A stretch of DNA of 64,000 bases from Luteibacter sp. dw_328 (GTDB lineage Bacteria; Pseudomonadota; Gammaproteobacteria; Xanthomonadales; Rhodanobacteraceae), in the NCBI RefSeq assembly GCF_018449605.1, contig NZ_JAAVUW010000006.1, positions 1-64,000 of the forward strand, read 5' to 3'. The notes beneath the pieces are model-generated. The model ran no database searches. It worked only from the letters and a program-made list of their open reading frames with translations, and had not been told where the DNA came from. The position numbers and the translations under genes were made by a program. Below are positions 9,335 through 17,209 of the stretch, piece by piece. Numbering within the stretch: position 1 is the first letter of the stretch; every line of letters starts with the position of its first letter.

Positions 9335-12300
9335 ATGAATTCGCGTCAATACCGCGCAGCGTCACTGGGACGTCGCACCGCGCTCGCCCTGGCCATCGGC
9401 CTGGGTTCCGTGTCGGGTGCTGTTTTCGCCCAGGCGACCACCGGCTCCATCTTTGGTCAGGCCCCCGAGGGCGCTGGCCAGACCGTCACCGTCACGAGCG
9501 ACACCGGCGTCAGCCGCACCGTCAACGTCGACTCGGCGGGTCGTTACACGGTGGGCTCGCTGCCCCTGGGTAACTACAAGGTCACCCTGAACCGCGACGG
9601 TGCCGCCGTCGACTCGCGTTCGAACGTCACCCTGCGTGTCGGCTCCGGTACGGAAGTCGCCTTCGCGGGCGCCGCCGCTTCTGCCGCCCAGGCGTCCAGC
9701 CTCGAAGGCGTCACCGTTTCGGCCAACGCCCTGCCGTCGATCGACGTCAGCGCGGTCGACTCGCGCACCGTCATCACCTCCGAGCAGCTCGCCAAGCTGC
9801 CGCTGGGCCGCAGCGCTGAAGCGATCGCCCTGCTTGCACCGGGCGCTGTCGCCGGTAGCTCGTTCTTCACCGGCCCGACCGGTAACGCCCTGGTCTCGAT
9901 CGCCGGCAGTGCCGTCACCGAGAACGCGTACTACATCAACGGTTTCAACACGACCGATCCGCTCAGCGGCCTCGGTGGCATCACCCTGCCGTACGGTGCG
10001 ATCGACCAGCAGGAAGTCCTCGCCGGTGGTTACAGCGCCGCGTACGGCCGTTCCGCGGGTGGCGTGATCAGCCAGGTCGGCAAGCGTGGTACCAACGAGT
10101 GGCATTTCGGTGCACAGGTGCTGTGGGAGCCGAACGGCACCAAGGCCGACCAGTACAACTACTACCGCCAGATCGGCCCGAACGCCGGTCAGTTCTATGA
10201 CAACAACCGCAGCGACAAGACCTGGCGCACGACGTACGCCGCGTATGCCGGTGGTCCGCTGATCAAGGACACCCTGTACATCTTCCTTGCCGCAGAGCAG
10301 GAGAAGCGCGAAGGTCAGCAGATCACCAATCGCGATGCGCCCTTCGTCTACAAGACGAACTACAAGAATCCCAAGATCTACGCCAAGGTCGACTGGAACA
10401 TCACCGACAGCAACATTCTTGAAATCACCGGTGCGCAGAACAAGCAGGAATACAACGCGTCGGTCTACAAGTACTCGTATGCGACCGGCCTTCGCGGTGC
10501 GTATACCGGTCCGGACGTGGCTGGCGTGCCGCCGAACAAGTCCGGTGCGGACCTTTACTCGGCCAAGTTCACCAGCTACATCACCGATGACCTCACCGTC
10601 ACCGCGCTGTACGGCAAGATGAAGGGCACGTACTACACCGCGCCCGGCCTGGATGTCACGAACCCGTCGATTCTCACGGCAGGCAACCAGAATCCGGCCT
10701 ACACGCCCAACGGCACGATCACAAACGGCAACCCGAGCGCACGCGTCAACGACCCGAAGCACAAGTCGACCAATACGAACTTCCGCGTCGACCTGAGCTA
10801 CCACATCGGTGACCACACGATCGTCGCCGGTATGGATAACCAGAACGTCCGCGACAACAACGACGGTCTGACCACGTCGGGCCCCGGCTATGCCTGGGAA
10901 TACAGCAAAACCGACCCGGGCAAGCCGATCATCGGCAAGCTGCCGACTGACAGCGCGTACGTTGCTCCGCCGGGCGGCCAGGGTTACTACGTTGCCCGCT
11001 ACATCTACAGCACGCAGGCGTCCGTCCGTACCGCGCAGCGCGCCCAGTACATCGAAGACACCTGGCAGGTGAACGATCGCTGGTTGGTGAAGGCCGGTGT
11101 CCGTAACGACCAGTTCACCAACTACAACCAGAATGGCGAAGCCTATCTGCGTCTGAAGAAGCCGCAGTGGGCCCCGCGCCTGGGCGTCAGCTGGGACGTC
11201 AACGGCGATTCCAGCCTGAAGATCTACGCCAACGCGGGTCGTTACTACCTCGCGCTGCCGGCAAGCGTCGCGCTGCGTTCGGCCGGTGCTTCGCTGTACA
11301 CCCGCGAGTACTACAACTACACGGGCATCGATGCCAACGGCATCCCCCAGGGCCTGACCCCTATCGCCAGCAGCACCGGCGGTCCGATTTCGGCCAACCG
11401 CGAGTACGGTATTGCCCGCGACCCGAAGACGGCTGCCGGTACCGACATCAAGTCGGAATACCAGGATGAGTTCATCCTCGGCTTCGATGCCCAGGCATGG
11501 GCCGGCTGGACCTACGGCGCCAAGGCCACGGTGCGCAAGCTGCGCAACGCCATCGACGACGTCGGCGACGCCGATGCCATCGAGCGCAAGATGGTCGCCA
11601 GCGGTATCGATCCGGACACCATCGGCGAGATCCAGGGCAGCTACCTGTTCAACCCGGGTCGCGCGAACACCTTCCTGGTGCCGAACACGGCCGGCGGCTT
11701 CTACAGCGTCAAGATGACCAACGACGACTTCGGCTTCCCGCACTCCAAGCGCAACTACTACGGTCTCGAAATGTTCCTCGAGCACCAGTGGGACGGTAAG
11801 TACCAGGTGAAGTTCGATTACCTGTACTCGAAGAGCTACGGCAACTCCGAAGGCCAGGTCCGTTCGGACATCCGCCAGGATACGGTCTCGGCGACGGTCG
11901 ACTGGGACTACGCGGAAGTGATGCAGTACTCCAACGGCGAACTGGCCAACAGCCGCAAGCACCAGTTCAAGGTGTACGGCTCGTACCAGATCTCCTCGGA
12001 ATGGCTGGCCTCGGGTAACGTCCTGATCGCATCGGGCACCCCGAAGAGCTGCCTTGGCTTCTACGGTCCGGACCAGACCAACCCGAACCTCGGCTACGGC
12101 TCGTTCTACCACTGGTGTGACGGCGAGCCGTCGCAGCCGGGCAAGGCGGGTCACAACCCCTGGACCTACATCCTTACTGGCAGCATCGAATACCGTCCGG
12201 AGTGGGCAGACAAGAAGCTGGCCTTCAACGTCACGGTGTTCAACCTGCTCAACCAGCGCAAGGCAACGCAGACGTTCCCGCAGTACGGCAGCACGGATAG

Positions 12301-12379
12301 CGTGAATCCGCGTTACAACGTGCCGATCTACCAGACGCAGCCGCGCTACGCTCGTTTCGGTATCTCCTACGACTTCTGA
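9335..12379 (+). CDS. Oar-like TonB-dependent outer-membrane receptor, first of a tandem pair
   Basis: The 1,014-residue precursor has a signal peptide ending near VSGAVFAQA and a carboxypeptidase-regulatory-like beta domain (about 30-110). A TonB plug follows (VITSEQLAKLPLGRSAEAIALLAPGAV; NAYYINGFNTTDPLSG), then a large barrel ending in FGISYDF with a terminal aromatic. Such receptors import bulky substrates, or in Myxococcus (Oar) affect adhesion and export; the ligand is unknown. A neighbouring paralogue has the same length and long near-identical stretches, so this is a tandem duplication. GGGGAG at 9320-9325 sets the start. Confidence 0.9.
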   Translation: MNSRQYRAASLGRRTALALAIGLGSVSGAVFAQATTGSIFGQAPEGAGQTVTVTSDTGVSRTVNVDSAGRYTVGSLPLGNYKVTLNRDGAAVDSRSNVTLRVGSGTEVAFAGAAASAAQASSLEGVTVSANALPSIDVSAVDSRTVITSEQLAKLPLGRSAEAIALLAPGAVAGSSFFTGPTGNALVSIAGSAVTENAYYINGFNTTDPLSGLGGITLPYGAIDQQEVLAGGYSAAYGRSAGGVISQVGKRGTNEWHFGAQVLWEPNGTKADQYNYYRQIGPNAGQFYDNNRSDKTWRTTYAAYAGGPLIKDTLYIFLAAEQEKREGQQITNRDAPFVYKTNYKNPKIYAKVDWNITDSNILEITGAQNKQEYNASVYKYSYATGLRGAYTGPDVAGVPPNKSGADLYSAKFTSYITDDLTVTALYGKMKGTYYTAPGLDVTNPSILTAGNQNPAYTPNGTITNGNPSARVNDPKHKSTNTNFRVDLSYHIGDHTIVAGMDNQNVRDNNDGLTTSGPGYAWEYSKTDPGKPIIGKLPTDSAYVAPPGGQGYYVARYIYSTQASVRTAQRAQYIEDTWQVNDRWLVKAGVRNDQFTNYNQNGEAYLRLKKPQWAPRLGVSWDVNGDSSLKIYANAGRYYLALPASVALRSAGASLYTREYYNYTGIDANGIPQGLTPIASSTGGPISANREYGIARDPKTAAGTDIKSEYQDEFILGFDAQAWAGWTYGAKATVRKLRNAIDDVGDADAIERKMVASGIDPDTIGEIQGSYLFNPGRANTFLVPNTAGGFYSVKMTNDDFGFPHSKRNYYGLEMFLEHQWDGKYQVKFDYLYSKSYGNSEGQVRSDIRQDTVSATVDWDYAEVMQYSNGELANSRKHQFKVYGSYQISSEWLASGNVLIASGTPKSCLGFYGPDQTNPNLGYGSFYHWCDGEPSQPGKAGHNPWTYILTGSIEYRPEWADKKLAFNVTVFNLLNQRKATQTFPQYGSTDSVNPRYNVPIYQTQPRYARFGISYDF

Positions 12380-12386
12380 TGACATC

Positions 12387-12413
12387 GCCACCGGGGCGAT
12401 CCGCCCCGGTGGC
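12387..12413 (+). other. Stem-loop after the first receptor gene
   Basis: GCCACCGGGG (12387-12396) pairs with CCCCGGTGGC (12404-12413), and the inner CG/CG extends the stem to 12 bp with an ATC loop. It starts 8 nt after the stop codon. No T-run follows, so it is probably an mRNA-stabilising or assisting structure rather than the terminator itself. Confidence 0.5.
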
Positions 12414-12488
12414 CTTCACCGGAATAAAAACAAACGAGCCATCAGAACAAAGCATCCACGGACCGGAATGCCAAGCGTCTCCCCAGAT

Positions 12489-12515
12489 GCCACCGGGCTT
12501 CCCGGTGGCCTTTTT
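12489..12515 (+). terminator. Intrinsic terminator of the first receptor gene
   Basis: GCCACCGGG (12489-12497) pairs perfectly with CCCGGTGGC (12501-12509) across a CTT loop, followed by a T-run at 12511-12515. This is a standard rho-independent terminator, about 110 nt after the stop. Confidence 0.85.
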
Positions 12516-12603
12516 GAGGCAGGTGCTTGTCAGATAAGGATTTCATCGTTAGATAGCGCTCTCCCAAGCGTTACGTAGACAGTGTGCCGTTGTAAATATT
12601 TTG

Positions 12604-12633
12604 TTGACACGACAAGCCCCCTAAGCCTATGTT
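12604..12633 (+). promoter_or_regulatory. Sigma-70-like promoter for the second Oar-like receptor
   Basis: A consensus TTGACA (12604-12609) is followed after 18 nt by TATGTT (12628-12633). The start site would be near 12640, so the receptor mRNA carries a leader of roughly 230 nt. With the terminator at 12489-12515 between the genes, each receptor is its own transcription unit. Confidence 0.65.
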
Positions 12634-12675
12634 CGGCATCGACGAATCTGGGCGGGGCATTCACAAACTGTGATG

Positions 12676-12722
12676 CTGCTCCCGTTCAGTAAGAGTCGTA
12701 GGACTTGTCGGGAGCAGTTTTT
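12676..12722 (+). promoter_or_regulatory. Attenuator-like hairpin in the second receptor leader
   Basis: CTGCTCCCG (12676-12684) pairs perfectly with CGGGAGCAG (12709-12717), with a 24-nt loop that can form a small inner stem, and five T's follow (12718-12722). It lies about 35 nt into the predicted leader and has every part of an intrinsic terminator. It could stop transcription before the receptor gene, or define a short leader RNA. Confidence 0.6.
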
Positions 12723-12773
12723 ATGGGGGCGCTTGTCACTCTGGGAGGAGTGGCGGTGATTCCATCCCCTTGA

Positions 12774-12833
12774 AACGAGCACCGACGAGGCCGCCAATTT
12801 TTTACCGGCCTGGCGTCGGTTTTTGCTCGTTTT
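12774..12833 (+). promoter_or_regulatory. Long hairpin upstream of the second receptor ribosome-binding site
   Basis: Three consecutive blocks pair: AACGAGC/GCTCGTT (12774-12780/12825-12831), ACCGACG/CGTCGGT (12781-12787/12814-12820) and AGGCCG/CGGCCT (12788-12793/12806-12811). Only a GG and a TTTT bulge interrupt the 3' side, giving a 20-bp stem. It ends in TTTT at 12830-12833, about 22 nt before the GGGGAG site (12855-12860). It argues that the real start is ATG 12869, because an upstream TTG near 12770 would place coding sequence inside the hairpin. Confidence 0.55.
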
Positions 12834-12868
12834 CAGACCCGGTTGGGTCGATCTGGGGAGATTTGCTC

Positions 12869-15800
12869 ATGAGTTCTCGCATCATCCGGCAGGGTTCCGC
12901 CCTGCGTCATTCGGCGTTGGCTATTGCCCTCGCGATGGGTCTGGGCAGCACGGGCGTCGTTTTCGCCCAGGCCACCAGCGGTAACATCTTCGGTACGGCC
13001 CAGCCGGGCGACACCGTTCAGATCTCCGGCAACACCGGCTTCAACCGCGAAATTCCGGTTGACGCGTCCGGCCGTTTCCAGATCAGCAACGTGCCCGTCG
13101 GCACGTACAACGTCGACCTCAAGCGCAACGGCGCCGTCGTCGATTCCCGCAAGAACGTCAGCCTGACGGTTGGCAAGGGTTCGGACGTCTCGTTCGCCGC
13201 CGCAGCAACTGCCGCTTCGGCGCAGTCGCTCGACTCGGTCACGGTCACCGCCAACAGCCTGCCGCCGGTCGACGTCTCGACGGTCGACTCGCGCACGGTC
13301 ATCACCTCCGAGCAGCTCGCCAAGCTTCCGCTCGCCCGTACTGCCGAAGCGATCGCGCTGCTGGCTCCGGGTGCTGTCGGTGGTAGCGGTTACTTCAAGG
13401 GTCCGACCGGTAACAGCCTGGTCTCGATCGCTGGCGGCTCGGTTACCGAGAACGCGTACTACATCAACGGCTTCAACACCACGGATCCGCTCAGCGGCTT
13501 CGGCGGCATCACCCTGCCTTACGGCGCGATCGACCAGCAGGAAATCCTCGCTGGCGGTTACGGTGCGGCCTATGGTCGTTCGGCCGGTGGCGTGATCAGC
13601 CAGGTCGGTAAGCGCGGCACGAACGAATGGCACTTCGGTGCGCAGGTCCTTTGGGAGCCGAACGGCGCCGCCTCGGCACCGGGTAACGACCACTATGTGA
13701 TCAGCGGCCCGAACACCAGCGCCGGCGAGATCTACAAGTACAACGAGCGTGACAAGCAGACCCGCACCGTCGAGTCGGCCTACGTCGGTGGTCCGCTGAT
13801 CAAGGACAAGCTGTACATCTTCCTCGCCGCTGAGCAGGAGCGTACCGAAGCGACCAACGTCGAAAACCAGGACACGCCGACCTACCAGAGCCAGAGCTAC
13901 CGTAATCCGAAGTATTACGCCAAGCTCGACTGGAACATCAACGACAGCAACATCCTCGAAGTCACCGGTGCGTCGAACAAGCAGAGCTACAACGCTTCGC
14001 AGTACGTTTTCGACTACGACTCGCTGCAGCGCGGCGCGTACATCGGCAAGGACACCTCGGGTAACCCGACGTTGAACAAGACCGGTGCAGATGTGTACTC
14101 GGCCAAGTTCACCAGCTACATCACCGACGACCTGACCCTGACGGCCCTCTACGGCAAGATGAAGGGCACGTACTCCACCGACGTGTCGTCGTCGACGAAT
14201 CCGCACATCTCCGGCCCGAACAGCCAGGATCCGACGCTCAACGGCGGCAACGGCGGCATTTCGAACGACAATCCGGCCAGCCTTACGTTTGCGCCGAACC
14301 ATAAGTCGACCAACACCAACCTGCGCATCGATCTGAGCTACCACATCGGCGATCACACGATCACCGGCGGTATCGATAACCAGAACATCCGCGACAAGGA
14401 CGATGGTCAGTACACGACCGGTCCGGGTTATGCGTGGGTCTACGCACAGGGTACGGAAGGCAAGCCGATCGTCGGCGCACCGGGCGACAGCGACTTTGTC
14501 GGCAACCCGGGTCCGGGCGGCTATTACGTCGACAAGTACAAGTACAACACCACGGCGTCGGTCCGCACGACGCAGCGCGCTCAGTACATCGAAGATTCCT
14601 GGCAGGTCAACGACCGCTGGCTGGTGAAGATCGGTCTGCGTAATGACCAGTTCACCAACTACGACACCAACGGTTCGGCTTACCTGCGTCTGCGTAGCCC
14701 GCAGTGGGCGCCGCGCCTGGGTGCCACCTGGGACGTCAACGGCGACTCCAGCCTGAAGATCTACGCCAATGCGGGTCGTTACTACCTCGCCATGCCGGCG
14801 TCGGTCGCCCTGCGTTCGGCGGGTCAGTCGCTCTACACCCGCGAGTACTTCACCTACACGGGTATCGATTCGCTCGGCCAGCCGACCGGCCTGACCCCGA
14901 TCCAGAGTGCCACCGGCGGTCCGATTTCGGCCAACGGCGAGTACGGTGTACAGCGTGATCCGAACACGGCTGCTTCGCGCAACCTGAAGTCGGAATACCA
15001 GGATGAGTTCATCCTCGGCTTCGACAAGACCCTGGGCGACAAGTGGGTCTACGGCGCGAAGGCTACGCTGCGCAAGCTGCGTAACGCCATCGATGACGTT
15101 GGCGATTCCAACATCATTCGTCAGACGCTGATCAACCAGGGCGTCGATCCGACCACGATCGGTACGATCCAGGGTAGCTACCTGTTCAACCCGGGCCGCG
15201 CTTCGCAGTTCCTGGTGCCGAACACGCAGGGCGGCTACTACCAGGCCAACGTGTCGAATGGCGACTTCGGCTTCCCGAAGCTGCAGCGTAACTACTACGG
15301 CCTCGAGATGTACCTCGAGCATCCGTTCGATGGTAAGTGGTACGGCAAGCTCGACTACGTCTACTCGAAGAGCTACGGCAACTCGGAAGGCCAGGTTCGC
15401 TCGGACATCAACCAGAAGGACGTCTCGGCGACGGTCGACTGGGACTTCCCGCAGTTGATGGAATACTCGGGTGGCGAGCTGTCCAACAGCCGCCGTCACG
15501 TGGTCAAGGCCTATGGCTCCTACCAGCTGACGGAAGAGTTCCTGCTCTCCGGCAACCTGTCGATCTCGTCGGGTGCTCCGAAGTCGTGCCTCGGTCAGTA
15601 CGGTGCGGATGAGTCCGATCCGGTTGGCTACGGTGATTTCTATCACTACTGCTACGGTCAGCCGTCGTCGCCGGGCTCCATGGGTCACACCCCGTGGCTG
15701 TACCTGTTCGACCTGAGCGCCGAGTACCGTCCGGTGTGGGCCGACAAGAAGCTCGCGTTCAACATCACGGTGTTCAACGTGTTCAACAGCCGCGAGACGA

Positions 15801-15913
15801 TGCAGATCTATCCGCAGGCCGGTATCACGGGTGCTCCGGAGTCGAACTACAAGGCGACGGTGTTCTCGTCGACGCCGCGTTACGCTCGCTTCGGCATCAC
15901 CTACGACTTCTGA
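12869..15913 (+). CDS. Oar-like TonB-dependent outer-membrane receptor, second of a tandem pair
   Basis: The start at ATG 12869 follows GGGGAG with good spacing and gives a 1,014-residue precursor, exactly the length of the upstream paralogue. A longer reading from 12770 only adds sequence ahead of the signal peptide. The signal peptide ends near TGVVFAQA. It is followed by the carboxypeptidase-regulatory-like domain, plug and barrel, ending in FGITYDF. Conserved blocks shared with the first copy include NAYYINGFNTTDPLSG, EWHFGAQVLWEPNG and SSLKIYANAGRYYLA. Divergence is concentrated in stretches likely to be extracellular loops, such as those after WEPNG. The ligand is unknown. Confidence 0.9.
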   Translation: MSSRIIRQGSALRHSALAIALAMGLGSTGVVFAQATSGNIFGTAQPGDTVQISGNTGFNREIPVDASGRFQISNVPVGTYNVDLKRNGAVVDSRKNVSLTVGKGSDVSFAAAATAASAQSLDSVTVTANSLPPVDVSTVDSRTVITSEQLAKLPLARTAEAIALLAPGAVGGSGYFKGPTGNSLVSIAGGSVTENAYYINGFNTTDPLSGFGGITLPYGAIDQQEILAGGYGAAYGRSAGGVISQVGKRGTNEWHFGAQVLWEPNGAASAPGNDHYVISGPNTSAGEIYKYNERDKQTRTVESAYVGGPLIKDKLYIFLAAEQERTEATNVENQDTPTYQSQSYRNPKYYAKLDWNINDSNILEVTGASNKQSYNASQYVFDYDSLQRGAYIGKDTSGNPTLNKTGADVYSAKFTSYITDDLTLTALYGKMKGTYSTDVSSSTNPHISGPNSQDPTLNGGNGGISNDNPASLTFAPNHKSTNTNLRIDLSYHIGDHTITGGIDNQNIRDKDDGQYTTGPGYAWVYAQGTEGKPIVGAPGDSDFVGNPGPGGYYVDKYKYNTTASVRTTQRAQYIEDSWQVNDRWLVKIGLRNDQFTNYDTNGSAYLRLRSPQWAPRLGATWDVNGDSSLKIYANAGRYYLAMPASVALRSAGQSLYTREYFTYTGIDSLGQPTGLTPIQSATGGPISANGEYGVQRDPNTAASRNLKSEYQDEFILGFDKTLGDKWVYGAKATLRKLRNAIDDVGDSNIIRQTLINQGVDPTTIGTIQGSYLFNPGRASQFLVPNTQGGYYQANVSNGDFGFPKLQRNYYGLEMYLEHPFDGKWYGKLDYVYSKSYGNSEGQVRSDINQKDVSATVDWDFPQLMEYSGGELSNSRRHVVKAYGSYQLTEEFLLSGNLSISSGAPKSCLGQYGADESDPVGYGDFYHYCYGQPSSPGSMGHTPWLYLFDLSAEYRPVWADKKLAFNITVFNVFNSRETMQIYPQAGITGAPESNYKATVFSSTPRYARFGITYDF

Positions 15914-15969
15914 TCCATCGAAGTCGGATCGAAGCCACCAGCCTTCGGGTTGGTGGCCTGGATCGCAGG

Positions 15970-16000
15970 AAAAAGGCCACCTTCGGGTGGCCTTTTTTTT
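15970..16000 (+). terminator. Intrinsic terminator of the second receptor gene
   Basis: GGCCACC (15975-15981) pairs with GGTGGCC (15986-15992) around a TTCG tetraloop, preceded by A5 and followed by T8 (15993-16000). This is a very strong intrinsic terminator. The rest of 15914-16236 holds no gene. A TTGACT (16115) and TATGCT (16143) occur upstream of the lipoprotein but are 22 nt apart, too far for a normal promoter. Confidence 0.93.
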
Positions 16001-16236
16001 ATAAGTGGTCTGTTCGCAAACCGTTTGTCGATCAGGGGCTTGCCGATTTTCGGCATTTCTGACTGCCAGCTTGCCAACCGGCCCGCAGTTACGAATTCCT
16101 AGGGATTTTCACCCTTGACTTTTCCAGCGGCGCATTTGCCGGTATGCTCCAAGGTTCCCCCGGAAGGTCTTGCGCCATGCGCGCGCGTATCTTCCGTGAC
16201 CCAGTCCTTCTTTCCGTTCCGTTACGAGGTTCGACC

Positions 16237-17088
16237 ATGCGCAGGATTTTCTTGTCGCTCGCATCCGTGGCCGCACTGGCCCTCGCCGGCTGCGGCGGCT
16301 CTTCCGATAACGGCCAGCAGGCCGCGGGTGGCACGCCTGAGGCGTCCGGCCCGGCCAACGCCGTTACCGGCAGTGTTTCCCTGCGTGATGCTGGCGCCCA
16401 GCTTTCGCCCGACGCCAAGCTCGACCTGAAGCTGATCGACGTGACCGCCGAAGGCTCGCAGCCGCTGGCGACCAAGACGATCGCCCCGGTGACCCTGCCG
16501 GCGCAGTTCCAGCTCGACTTCAATGCCACGGACCTCAATCCGAACGACATGTACATCGTTGAGGTGTCCCTGCAGGACGGTGATCGTCATTACTCGTCGC
16601 CGCTGAAGACCCCGGTCCTGACCAAGGGCGCGAAGAACGTCGCGAACATCCAGCTGGTCGGCGAAGCCACGCCGGGCGAGAAGGAGCTCAACGGCTTCAA
16701 CAGCGTCAAGAAGAACATCGGCGGCATGAAGGTCACCCAGGGCACGGCGCTGAAAGACGGCGAGTCCCATGGCTGGCAGATCTTCAAGAAGGGTAACGAC
16801 GTCCAGTTCGTGCGCGAACTCGTCGATTACGGCGACAAGGGCTTCACTGCTACCGACTTCGCCTACAAGAACGGCAAGCCCTGGGTCGTCATCCAGGAGA
16901 AGAAGCCGAGCAAGGACGGCAAGCCGACCTCGACCGAGCGCGCAGGCTGGAACGATGCCGGTGAGCTGGTCCTGAAGGAAAACCAGGCCGGCAGCAAGAC
17001 CGACGTCCTCTCCGACGACGCCGCCAACGATCTGCGCAAGCAGGCCGAAGCGATGTACGCGAAGGCCGGCGGTAACGGCAAGAAGTAA
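16237..17088 (+). CDS. YbaY-family outer-membrane or periplasmic lipoprotein
   Basis: The 283-residue protein starts MRRIFLSLASVAALALAGCG, a lipoprotein signal with lipobox LAGC and lipidated Cys19. This start is chosen over upstream in-frame ATGs because it opens the signal peptide and has GAGG 8-11 nt before it. Residues of about 38-140 (NAVTGSVSLRDAGAQLSP to NVANIQL) match the YbaY/YscW-like beta fold of pilotin-like lipoproteins. The C-terminal half (about 150-283) is Lys-rich and not recognised. It is a single-gene unit with its own terminator. The molecular role is unknown. Confidence 0.8.
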   Translation: MRRIFLSLASVAALALAGCGGSSDNGQQAAGGTPEASGPANAVTGSVSLRDAGAQLSPDAKLDLKLIDVTAEGSQPLATKTIAPVTLPAQFQLDFNATDLNPNDMYIVEVSLQDGDRHYSSPLKTPVLTKGAKNVANIQLVGEATPGEKELNGFNSVKKNIGGMKVTQGTALKDGESHGWQIFKKGNDVQFVRELVDYGDKGFTATDFAYKNGKPWVVIQEKKPSKDGKPTSTERAGWNDAGELVLKENQAGSKTDVLSDDAANDLRKQAEAMYAKAGGNGKK

Positions 17089-17108
17089 TTCGCACTACTC
17101 GCGAAGAC

Positions 17109-17140
17109 AAAAAACGCCGGCTTGCGCCGGCGTTTTTTTT
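17109..17140 (+). terminator. Intrinsic terminator of the YbaY-like lipoprotein gene
   Basis: ACGCCGGC (17114-17121) pairs with GCCGGCGT (17126-17133) across a TTGC loop, preceded by A6 and followed by T's to 17140. Confidence 0.93.
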
Positions 17141-17163
17141 CGCCGCTGAAGCGGCTCCCACAC
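17141..17163. repeat. Half copy of the intergenic palindromic repeat
   Basis: CGCCGCTGAAGCGGCTCCCA is the reverse complement of the TGGGAGCCGCTTCAGCGGCG arm of the repeat family, here without its partner arm. It directly abuts the T-run of the preceding terminator. Confidence 0.7.
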
Positions 17164-17209
17164 AGAGCGCCAAGGGAATCCCACGTAGGGATCCCCTTGG
17201 TCGGCTTGA

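Noticed and set aside
9362-12391. A 1,009-codon open frame antisense to the first Oar-like receptor, and a 951-codon one (12833-15688) antisense to the second
   Set aside because: Both are shadows of strongly biased high-GC codon use in long receptor genes. The translations are Val/Arg/Asp-rich with no domains, signal or ribosome-binding site.
12387-12413. Intrinsic terminator directly after the first receptor
   Set aside because: The stem is perfect but no T-run follows. The real terminator is at 12489-12515.
12770-12868. Longer N-terminus of the second receptor from an upstream start
   Set aside because: It would put coding sequence through a 20-bp leader hairpin and ahead of the signal peptide. 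GGGGAG before ATG 12869 fits far better.
16115-16148. Sigma-70 promoter TTGACT/TATGCT before the YbaY-like lipoprotein
   Set aside because: The hexamers are 22 nt apart, outside the workable spacing.
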